Assembly (NCBI GenBank): GCA_037447655.1
Contig: JBBHKE010000709.1
Location: forward strand, 12,501-76,500
Length of the DNA: 64,000 nucleotides
Direction of reading: 5' to 3'
From: Zygnema cylindricum
Lineage: Eukaryota; Streptophyta; Zygnematophyceae; Zygnematales; Zygnemataceae
Shown: positions 9,880-21,800 of the stretch, one piece after another
How the letters are laid out: each line of letters opens with the position of its first letter
Position numbering within the stretch: position 1 is the stretch's first letter
Translations under genes and position numbers: made by a program
Notes under the pieces: generated by a model
Told to the model about the DNA's origin: nothing
The model's input: the letters and a program-made list of their open reading frames with translations, nothing else
The model's database searches: none

Positions 9880-12800
9880 TTTGATAGAAGGAGCCGAAGA
9901 AACTCTTCTTTCTAGTTCAGGAATGTGTGCAGCTACTACTATGCTTCTAGCCATTGTTCCCTCTGGAGGGCACATTGTAACTACTACGGACTGTTATCGA
10001 AGAACACGGCAATTTATACAAACTGTTTTACCAAAAATGGGAATAACAGTGAGTGTTTTGACAACCTAGACAAACAGTTTTAACAAAAATGGGAATAAAG
10101 GGGCGTGTTTGTATTCGGTAAACACTATTCTTGATTCAATTTCTGGTGTTTTTTTTTCTTTTTTTAACAGTTTTACCAGTAATGAAAAAAACAGTGAGTG
10201 TTTTGACAATTTATGCAACCAGTTTTATTAATTTTAGGAATAAAGGCGAGTGTTTTGACAATTTATAAAATCAGTTTTACCAAAAATGGCAATTCACGGC
10301 TTTATTAAAAGAAAACATTACGGTGATGGTTTTTAACTGGGTTACTGCTTAAATTTGATTCAGTGGTGTCTTTTTTTTTCTTTTTTTTTCTTCCATAATT
10401 GCATACATTTAACTACATAAGTTATCATGTCAAGAAGTGAGTTAGGAAGTGAAAATGTGAAAAAAGAACAACAGAAAGGGGAAGAGAAAAGGAATTGGAA
10501 GAGGAGAGAGACACTACTTATACCAAGGAGAGGGTGGGCGAGAGAGAGGGAGGAAAGAAGAGTGAAGATTCAAGAGAGAATTAAGGAGCAAAGTAGGGAG
10601 TGAGAGACAGTTAGGGAGAGACAAGGAGAATACGCTGGAAAAGGAGAAGGGAGCACACTTTTTTTTTTTTCATTCTATAGTTTTATCCTGGCTTTGAATG
10701 TCTTTATTTGTGACTAGTTTGTGATAATTTTTAACTGTTCTGATTATTTTGGTCACTCACTTGCGTTAAATCCTTTTCATTAACTCGGCTGTTCGGAGGA
10801 ATCTAGGAATTTAGGCAGTGTTTCTGTCACATTTTTTTAATATACGTATATAAATATAATTTTGTTTTCAATGGTGTTTTGCAGACAACTGTCATAGATC
10901 CCTCCGACATGGTTGCATTAGAAAGAGCTTTAAATCAGCATAAGGTGGGTTTCAAAATCAAAACCTGACTTCTTTTTTTTCTTTTACCTTAACTCAAGAA
11001 AGAGCAGCTCAATCTAAGATTCTTTTTTTTACCCAAACCAAGAAAAAAGAAAAAGATTCAAAAACCCTAAAATTCTAGAACTTGAAAAAAAAAATAAAAA
11101 AAATATCAAGAAAGGCATTGTGCAAAAACCCTGAGAAATCCACAAAAAAACCCAAAAATGCTTCCTAAACACTGCCCAGAATTGAACCCTAGAATGAGCT
11201 TCAACATATGTGTACGTCTCTATTTTTTTCGGAATCAAACCCTGGAAAAACCCTTAAATACAACCTTAAAAATAATCCTTGAATGAGTTTTAATTTACTC
11301 AGGTATCCCTATTTTTTTCGGAATCGCCGACGAACCCTTATCTTCGCTGCATTGATATAGAATTAGTATCGAAAATGTGCCATGCAAAAGGAGCTTTGGT
11401 GTGTATCGATTGCACATTCGCCACACCCATTAATCAAGCAATTGCTCTTGGAGCCGACATGGTCCTCCATTCGGCAACCAAGTATTTCTGGTCACAATGT
11501 TGTAGGCTCTCTGTCTCTCCCTCCCCCTCCCCTCCTCCCTCCTCCCTCCTCCTCCCCCTCTCCCTCTCCCTCTCCTCTTTCAAATGAACTGTTTTGTTAA
11601 TTGACTTTGAACCTTCCTTTAATGAATTCTGAACTCTTTTATAAATGACGCTCTAACTCTTTTGCCAAGGAAAAATTTGAGCTTTTCCGTGCGTGAATTT
11701 TTAACATTTTTGTTTATGGATTATTATCTCTTTTGTTAAAAAAAAAAAATGAACTTTCTTTGATTGTTTTTCTATGTTCCTGTGTTCTCAGGTTTTGGCG
11801 GGTACTTTGAGTGGTTCTCGGGAGTGTCTACAGGCTGTGAGAGCTTTACATAACGTGTTAGGAGGAGTGGTAGATCCGGTGAGAAACTTACCGAATTAAT
11901 GTGAATGGGATGGGTGAGAGAGGGAAATGTAAGGAGTATTTGGTGAGTTCTTGTGAGGCGAATCTGGTTTTGTCGTCAGTTGTGAGAGACAGAATGAAGG
12001 AAGAAAAGGGAGTAGAAGGCTCAAAGACAAGTTGAGGGCGGGAGGAAGAAAGATAAATGGAAAATGGGTAAGGGGAAAAGAGAGGGCGGGTAAAAGTGCA
12101 TTTGTAGAAGGAGAGCGAAGGGAAAAGTAGAAGAAGTCAGAATATGGCTTTCTTTGATCTTTTCTTACCTTAAATGTGTGTGGAAACAATGGGTGTTTTA
12201 GGGTTATTAGAGTTGTCAAGATTTTTAAGAACGACAGATGCTGTCGTCACCTAATTGTTGATGTCGTGTGTAGGCATTGACAAATCGCTGATGTCATGGG
12301 TATAGGCATGGACAAATGGCTGGTGTCATGTGTGTAGACATGGACAAATTGCTGATGTCATCGAATAAATGGACAGTTTTGCTGATGTCATGGTCTTGAT
12401 GTGCGAGCAGCATGCGGCCTATCTTATTTTGCGTGGAATCAAAACTTTGGACCTCCGAGTGAGAAGGCAGAATGAGTCGGCGCTGAAATTGGCACTAGCT
12501 CTAGAGGCCCATCACAAGGTGGGCAATGAGATTCAGCAACTAAAAGAGTCTTTATTTGTACTTTTGAGAGTTGGGAGGGGTGGTTTGCACGGATATAAGT
12601 TCAGGACGACGTTTGTTCACACAAAGGCACATTCAAATAATTTTTTTTCTTGGAAGAGGGGGAGAAGAGAGGAGGGGAGAATGGGTATAAACTAGTCTTT
12701 GTTCTCTCAAAAACACAGTTTTGATAAAAACACATCTTACAGTAAGAAAATGCTTTTTATGTCATAAACATATTTGACATTGGTGCATGTCATTGGTAAG

Positions 12801-15800
12801 ATGTGGTGTTTTTTCAAAAGACATAAAATTTGTAGAACCTAGGTATAAAATGGGTGCTTATTCTGGTATGTTTGTTCTTGAAAGTCGTAGTGGGTATAGA
12901 TATAGTTTTGAGCATGGTGAACTTATCTTTCTATGAAAGATATCAAAACCTCAATAATACTTATAGATAGAACTAGTTTTTGGTTTATGCTATTCAATAA
13001 TGGGAATGAAGTCGAAACCCTATTTTCCAAAAACCCCGCCACTGTCAAAAAATTTCATTATCCACATTTTTCATGTAAGATAGCACCTACCTGGATCCAT
13101 TACCTCATTTGCAAAATTCAATAAAACATATTACGTCGACTTTGTTTCTAAACACCCAAACATTGTTGTTTATCCTCGGAGAAAACCCTTATCCACACTA
13201 ATTCATGCACGATATGCAGATTACACGAGTCCACTATCCGGGTTTGGAGAGCCATTCGGAATACCATATCGCCAAGAAACAAATGACGGGTTTTGGAGGA
13301 GTGGTCAGCTTCGAAATTGACGGCGATTTGGAAAGGACGTCAAAATTTATTGATAGTTTGAGGATTCCGTATATCGCTCCTTCTCTCGGCGGCTGTGAGA
13401 GTCTAGTGGAGCAGCCCACTATCATTTCTTACTGGTGAGATCACTTTTAGCATGACCTCTGCAAGTAGGATTTGGTACGTGGCACGTGATGGTAAATGAT
13501 AAGTGGCATTTATAAAGTGGTGGGAAGATAACATGTGGCATTTCTAGTGAGATGGGAGGAAAATTGTCATGTTGAATAGGAGAGCACCATGTGGTATTTT
13601 TAGGGTGATGGACGAGTAGTTGTGTGTATCTCTTCCCTCTGTAACATTGCTAGTAGGACCACAGTAGTTTTGGTTCAAGTGTGCGTTTCGGTCTTCCATG
13701 CGAGAATTCGAAGTGGGTTATTTTATTAGGACCTTTTACATGAGTAGCCCTGAACCAGTTGTAGTGCGAACGTACGACTAGAGTTTGACATTCTTGTTAG
13801 TGTTCTCTCAAAATCACTACTAATTCTGGTGGAGCGTCTTGGGTTACGATGAATCTAATGCTTCGATAATGCTTTGGTCCAACAATATGAAAACTTCTGT
13901 TTGAGAAACCTTAAACAGACGTAAAAAGTTGAAGGTTTAGTTCCTCGGTGTTTCCAAAAATGAGGCTAACTTCTAGCCTTATTTACATGTAGGTACCATA
14001 GTTAATTATCTTGACCTCACAGAAAAGATCAACTCTACTATAAGTAGACCCCACTACAAGGATATTAAGGTTAGGATTTGGCTTTGAAGCTTTTTTTTCA
14101 AAGTATCTTCTTTGCCGTTACTTCCCTAATCAACATTGTCAGCCACCATGTTAGTGGTACGTTAATCTCAAAGACTGATTTTATTCTTTTCACATCTATT
14201 AATGTGGCGTATCCTGACTGGACCACTCTTAAATTATTTTTTGGAATGAGGGTTAACTTGATACTCGCGGACGGTAATTTTCTTCATACAGTCCAGGACT
14301 TGTGATAACGTGTGTATAATTTACAGAGTTATATGGTGTGTCACTCAATATACTGCGGCCGAAATATGCTGTTCATCTCTATTAGAAAAGAAGAAAAATA
14401 ATGCATTAATGCCAGAAATTAGAATCAATTGTGATACACCGCCCATCGATATTAAATTGGATTTTGATTTTCGAATAAGAGCTAAACATTTTCCGTGCAG
14501 TTTACTATATCTGAGGCAAAGAATTGAAAGGTAACGGTCTTACCTTTTTAATGCAATTATTGAAAATTGGATGATGAGAAAGCGTACTTCAACTGCCCTA
14601 AACAGTTGAACTCTAATTACGATGGGCGGTGTATTTTAGACGTGGTTGACATGGCATGTTCGCTCCTTTAATTAGTGCCAGTAAATAACTAACCATCGTT
14701 ATTTATGTAAATGAATCATTGTGAAATAACAATCAATAATACAATTTATGGCTAAAATACTAAGGTTATCTCGAAGCTATTGTCGTAGATCATTGAGACC
14801 TTCTCAATGCACGTTAATGATCCTAGTGTGAAAGGTGAAGCCATAGTAGCAAATAGAGTGGAAAGAATGGGAACAGACAGAATGCTCTGTTTTGATTAAT
14901 GATTAAGAGCCAGGGTCAAGATCTGGTTATACATCTTGACCCTGGCTCTTGACCGAAAGGTCAAGTGCCCCTTCAAAATAGGAAAGTACGTTTCAGTTTT
15001 CGAGAGAGTACTCTCGAGATAGTTTCTCTATTTAGCTTGTCTTTTCTTTCTGTTTTGTATCAGTTTTGAAATCATTAATCAAAACAGAGCATTCTATCTG
15101 TTCGCATTCTTTCCACTCTATTTGCTATTATGGCTTCACCTTTCACAGGTTATGGGCCCGACAATGCCAATACCGTTGTCAAATTCAATGGGACAGACTT
15201 TTACGGTTGGGAATACCAGATAGAACATCTATTTCGTCGTGAGAAACTTTGGTCGGTCATTATTGATAGCCAACTTGAACCAACTGACGCTGCAGCCAAA
15301 ATAATTTGGCTCGCTAAAAACGAAGAGGTCCATTTTCGGCTTGTCCTCGCTCTAGAGTCATCACAGATCGACATTGTCCGCGACGCAGTGTGTGCTCACA
15401 ATGCATGGTCACTATTGACCTCTGCATATGAGAATCAGTCCTGGTCCAACAAGCTCTTTCTCAAGAGGCAGCTGAATACTTATCGCAAGCTGCCTACTGA
15501 TTCTATTCAAACGTACGTCCAACATCTCGCTGGCCGGTCAACTTAAAAGCATCAGATCGCCAATCTCCGATGATGATCTTATTTCGGCCATCCTGGGAGG
15601 TTTACCGGATTACTATTCCTCCCTCATTTCCTCCCTTGACAACTCGCCAGTTGCTCTGACCATTCCAACCCTAACTGCACGACAGGTTCACGAGGAAATA
15701 AAACAATCGTTTCAAACAAAATCAGGAGTCGCCCTGGCGACCTTTTCACCCAATCCCAAGCCGCCAAAATCTCCTTCCCCCACCTGTTGCTATTGTCGAG

Positions 15801-18800
15801 CGTCAGATCACATCATAGATGTGTGTCCGGCGCTGAAACGCAAAAATGAACGACAAGGTGGACCCGGCCGTACTGGTGGACGAGGTCAACCTGGAGGGCG
15901 TGGATCATACCACGGTCAAGCTTCATCTGCTGAAAGTACATTTGCTCTTGGAAATTTGGCGTACTCCCAGACCAACCCTTTTGTCGAATCCCACTATCCG
16001 TACGGCCCAACTCATCTGGCGGATCACTCAAGTTCGCGAATCCCAATATACGTTCCTACTTATCCATTGTCGGCTTCTACACAACCGCCCGTACTCCATC
16101 CACCGGTGGACAATGTCAATCCGCCGCCATCAACGACGCAATCCGATTATGGATTCGCATTGTCCTCCGCGGTACAACAATCATCACAGGTCCCTGACTC
16201 TGCTTGGATCGTTGATTCGGGCGCATCTCACCACTTATCATCCCGCGCCGATTGGTTCTCATCTATGACTCCACTCAGTCCTCCAATGCCAATCGTACTT
16301 GGCAACAACAGTACCCTCACAGCCACTCACATCGGTCGTACTGTCACACTTTCCACCAACCGTCAAACCATTATTACTCTCTCCAGCGTCTTTTTTGTAC
16401 CGGAACTACGAAAAAATCTCTTCTCTGTCGGTGCGGCCTTGAAACAAGGAGCAACAGCTGTCTTTTCCTCTGATCGAGTTAACTTTTTATCCCCAACAAA
16501 ATCGACGGTCGGATTCGGAGTAAAAAGAGGCGACATCTATATCCTCTCGTCCTTCTCGCCCATTGGATTCGCCAACATGGCCGTCGCTTTCTCACAAGCC
16601 ACCTTCTCCAAGTGGCACCTCCGATATGGCCACCTATCCGGCTCTAGTCTCCGTGACTTGACCAAGGGTCTTGTGACTGGATTGGAACCCTTGGCAAATC
16701 AAAAACTTCCATTTTGTTCCGGTTGCGTCGAAAGAAAGTTCTCTCGACCGTCTTTTCCCTCAAGTACATCCAAATCCACCGGACCACTTGATTTAATCCA
16801 CTCTGATCTATGTGGCCCAATGTCAGTTCAAAGTCACAACGGCTCTCAATAATTTGTCACATTTATTGACGATGCAACACGCTACTGTCACATCTACCTA
16901 ATTCGCCGAAAATCAGATACTTTTGCTACTTTTCAACAATTAAAAGCAAAAGTGGAAAATTTCCACAATTTTCGGATCAAAGTTCTCCGTACAGATAACG
17001 GCGGCGAATTTTATTCCACATAATTCACCTCGTTTCTCTCTGCTCATGGAATGGAATCACACACCAGACTACAGTGGCATACACACCTCAACAGAACGGT
17101 CGCCGAACGGTACAACCGTACCGTCATCAACATGGCACGCTCCATGCTCCATTTTGCCGGTCTCCCAACAATACTCTGGGGAGAATCCGTTACTACGGCA
17201 ATCTTTCTCCGAAATCTATGTCCGACTTCCAGTCTCCCGAATCTCACACCTCACGAGGCTTGGACAGGAACAAAACCGAGTGTCAGTCACTTACGAATAT
17301 TCGGTAGTGTTGCGTGGATCAAGGATCTTACACCCGCTGGAAAATGGAGCAGCCGTGCAAAACTTGGCTACATGGTCGGGTATTCGAACGAATCAAAGGC
17401 ATACCGAATTTGGCTAATTTCAGAACGCCAAGTTACATCCAGCCGCGATGTAACATTCGATGAAACTTCCTTGCTAAACAAACTCCTTTACCCCTCTCCT
17501 CTTTCCCTTTCTACTTCCATTCACATCTCGCCTCCTTCAACAGCTCAAGTTTCGGTCATATCCCCCACATATCTTTCCATTCCCACTGGCTCTGGCTCTT
17601 CTTTTCCCTTTCCCTCCTCTTCCCTTGCCCAGACCTCATCTACTCCTTTCCCATCATCAAACTCCCTACCTCTCTCAAAGACACTCTCCGATCCCTACTC
17701 CCTCACTCCCATCCGCTCAAATGAGCCTCCTTACATTATTCCCAGTGTCCTTCCGGGAGCCTCTCTGCCTGTTCAGCCCCAGCCCTGTGGCCTCTGGAAA
17801 AGTGCCAGAATTGAGGCTAGGCGCACCACTCATGGTGTCGCCAATATTGCCACTTTTGATGTCCCTCCAACCTTTGCTCTAGCCATGGGAGGCCCTAATG
17901 CCGCAGAATGGAAAGCGGCTACAGATGCGGAATTCGCTTCTCTCCAAATAATAAAACTTGGGAGCTTACACCTCTCCCTAAAAATCGAAAAGTCATCGGC
18001 TCTAAATGGGTGTTTAGAGTCAAAACAAAATCTGACGGAACCCTAGATCGGTTCAAAGCCAGATTTGTTGCGAAGGGATTTCTTCAGAAAGAAGGGCTTG
18101 ACTTCACAGAGACTTACGCCCCTGTTGCCAAATTCGCCTCCATTCGCATCCTTCTCTCTCTCGCTGCCTCTCAAGACTGGCACGTCCATCAGATGGATGT
18201 GCAGACGGCGTTCCTCTATGGCGCCCTCAAAGAGGAAATATTTGTCCGCCAACCCGAAGGTTACATCTCCCCTGGCACTGAGCATCTCGTCTGTCGCCTC
18301 CACAAATCTCTTTACGGCTTGAAACAAGCTCCCCGCGTTTGGAATGAACACCTTGAGGCCATTCTCATACGTGAGGGCTTCTGCAAGCTTGCAGCGGACT
18401 TTGGTATATTCTTCAAAGGTAAACACGACTCCCTTTTAATCATCATCATTTACGTCGATGATCTTGTCCTCTCTAGCCTATCTCTGTCTGCAATTCTGCA
18501 ATTCAAAGCCATGCTAAACTCTTATTTTGCAATGACAGATTTAGGGGAATTGGAATATTGTCTTGGAATCTTAGTAACTCGTGATCGACCAACCAAAACC
18601 CTTCACTTCTCTCAAGAAAAGTATATCTCTGAGGTCTTAGACAGGTTCTCTATGTCAAACTGCACTCCTGTCTCAACTCCCTTAGATGCCAACACCAAAC
18701 TTATCTCAAACTCTGGTGGGCCTGTCCACGGAGCAATACATGACTTATATCGATCCATGGTCGGCAGTCTGATGTATGCCATGACTGGCACTAGGCCAGA

Positions 18801-21800
18801 CATCGCTGTTGCAGTCGGGCAGCTTAGTCAATTTGTCTCTAACCCGACTCTTGAGCACCTCCTTGCGGCTAAGCGAGTTCTCCGCTATCTGCAAGGCACC
18901 AAATCCCTACGCCTGACCTTCTCCGGTGGCAACTCCCCTACTCTCATTGGCTTTTGCGATGCGGACTGGGGGGGAGACCTCGACACCCGCCGCTCCACCT
19001 CCGGTGTCTGCTTCTCACTCGGAGGAGCTCTTGTCTCCTGGGCCTCCAAGAAACAACCTACTGTTGCCTTGTCCTCAACTGAGGCTGAATATATGGCAGC
19101 GACACATGCTGCCAAGGAAGCAATCTGGCTCCGATCTCTCCTTGCAAATCTTCAATTTCCCCAGATTTCCCCAACTCGGATCTTTTGTGACTCCCAAGGT
19201 GCCCTCGCCCTAATGAGTAACCCGGTTCATCACCGACGAACCAAACACATAGACATTCAGTTCCACTTTACTCGGGAAACTATCTCAACTGGAATTCTCA
19301 CCTTTCAATACTGCCAGACTTCTCTCCAGATGGCGGACTTCCTCACCAAGTCTCTCCATCGACCTCAGTTCGAATTACATCGAGCCTCTGCTGGTCTTAC
19401 CTTCTAACAAAGAGGAGGGGTGTTAGATGAGTAATCTTTGATAGAAGTTAATGTTCCTGTTCAATGTTTTTAGATAGCGAAATTCTGAATTCTGTCATCT
19501 AGAATTCAGATATTTAGAAATCTACAGTCTGTCCTAGTATCTAGGATTTCAGTATTTCAGTATTTCTGTTTTTGTAATCAATGTGTTTCAGCGTGATATG
19601 ATTCGGGTCAGGATCTGTTTATAAATCTTGACCTTGGCTCTTGGCCGAAAGGTCAAGCGCCTCTTCAGATTAAGAAAGTACGTATTAGTTCTTGAGAGGA
19701 AACTCTTGAGATATTTTTTCTATTTAGCTTGTCTTTTCTTTTTGTTTTGTACCAGTTTTCAATTATTAATCAAAACAGAGCATTCTGTCTGTTCCCATTT
19801 TCTCCACTCTATTTGCTACTATGGCTTCACCTTTCACAGGTTATGGGCCCGGCAACGCCAACACCGTTGCCAAATTTAATGGGACAGACTTTTACGGTTG
19901 GAAATACCAGATAGAACATTTATTTCGTCGTGAGAAACTTTGGTCCATCACTAGTGGTAGCGAACTTGAACCAACTGACGCTGCTGCCAAAACAGTTTGG
20001 CTCGCTAAAAACGAGGAAGCCCACTCTCGGCTTGTCCTCGCTCTTGAGTCATCCCAGATCGACATTGTCCGCGACGCAGTTTCCGCTCACAATGCGTGGT
20101 CACTCTTGACCTGTGCATATGAGAATCAGTCCTGGTTCAACAAGCTCTTCCTCAAGAGGCAGCTGAATACTTATCGAAAGCTGCCTACTGATTCTATTCA
20201 AACCTACGTCCAACACCTCAAATCGCTGGCCGGACAACTTAAAAGCATCAAATCGCCAATCTCCGATGATGATCTTATTTCAGCTATCCTTGGAGGTTTA
20301 CCGGATTACTATTCCTCCCTCATTTCCTCTCTTGACAACTCTCCAGTTGCTCTAACCATTCCGACCCTAACTGCGCGACTGGTTCACGAGGAAATGAAAC
20401 AGTCGTTTCAAACAAAATCAGGAATCGCCCTGGCGACCATTTCACCCAATCCCAGGCCGCCAAAATCTTCCTCCACCACCTGTCGCTATTGTCGAGCGTC
20501 AGATCACATCATAGATGTGTGTCCGGTGCTTAAACGCAAAAATGAACGACAAAATGGACCCGGCCGTACTGGTGGACGAGGTCATCCTGGAGGGCGTGGA
20601 TCATACCACGGCCAAGCTTCATCTGCTGAGAGTGCATTTGCTCTTGGGAATTTGGAGTTCTGCCAGACCAATCCTTTCGTCGAATCCCACTATCCGTACG
20701 GCCCAGCTCATCTTGCGGATCACTCCGGTTCGCGAATCCCAGGATACGTTCCTACTTATCCATTGTCGGCGTCTACTCAACCGCCCGTACTCCATTCCCC
20801 GGTGGACAATGCCAATCCGACTTCAATGACGCAATCCGATTATGGATTCGCATTGTCCTCCGCAGTACAATCATCACAGGTCCCTGACTCCTCTTGGATC
20901 GTTGACTCTGGTGCATCTCACCACTTATCATCCCGCGCCGATTGGTTCTCAACTATGACTCCTCTCAGTCCACCAATGCCAATCGTACTTGGCAATAACA
21001 GTACGCTCACGGCCACTCATATTGGTCGTACCGTCACACCTTCCAACTCCAACCGTCAGACAAGTATTACTCTTTCCGGCGTCCTTTTTGTACCGGAATT
21101 ACGAAAGAATCTATTCTCTGTCGGTGCGGCCTTGAAACAAGGAGCATCAGCCGTTTTTTCCTCCAATCAAGTTAACTTTTTATCACCAACAAAATCGACG
21201 GTCGGATTCGGGGTTAAAAGTGGCGACATCTACATCCTCTCGTCCTTTTCGCCCATTGGATTCGCCAACATGGCTGTCACCTCCTCACAAGCCACATTTT
21301 CCAAGTGGCACCTCCGATATGGCCACCTGTTCGGCTCCAGTCTCCATGACTTGACCAAGGGTCTTGTGACAGGACTGGAACCCTTGGCCAACCAAAAACT
21401 TCCATTTTGTTCCGGTTGCGTCGAAGGAAAGTTTTCCCGACCGTCTTTTCCCTCAAGTACGTCCAAATCCAACGGACCCCTTGATCTAATCCACTCTGAT
21501 CTATGCGGACCAATGTCAGTTCAGAGTCACAATGGCTCTCAATACTTTGTAACATTTATTGATGACGCAACACGCTACTGTCACCTCTATCTAATTCGCC
21601 GAAAATCAGATACTTTTGCTACTTTTCAACAATTCAAAGCAAAAGTAGAAATTTCCCACAACTCTTGAATCAAAATTCTCCGTATAGACAACGGCGGTGA
21701 ATTCTGTTCCACGGAATTCGCCTCGCTTCTCTCTTCTCATGGAATCACACACCAAACTACAGTGGCACACACACCCCAACAGAACGGTGTCGCAGAACGG

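Larger units (their letters stand above)
14905..19420 (+). mobile_element. Ty1/copia element 1, internally degraded
   Basis: An LTR retrotransposon in the same orientation as the host gene, inside CGS intron 6. Its left end keeps only the R/U5-like part of the LTR (compare 24521-24606). Its gag-pol lies at 15130-19407, a polypurine tract AAAGAGGAGGGG lies at 19409-19420, and the LTR shared with element 2 starts TGTTAGATGAG at 19421. Domain order is gag, protease, integrase, reverse transcriptase, RNase H, which defines copia. Confidence 0.92.
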
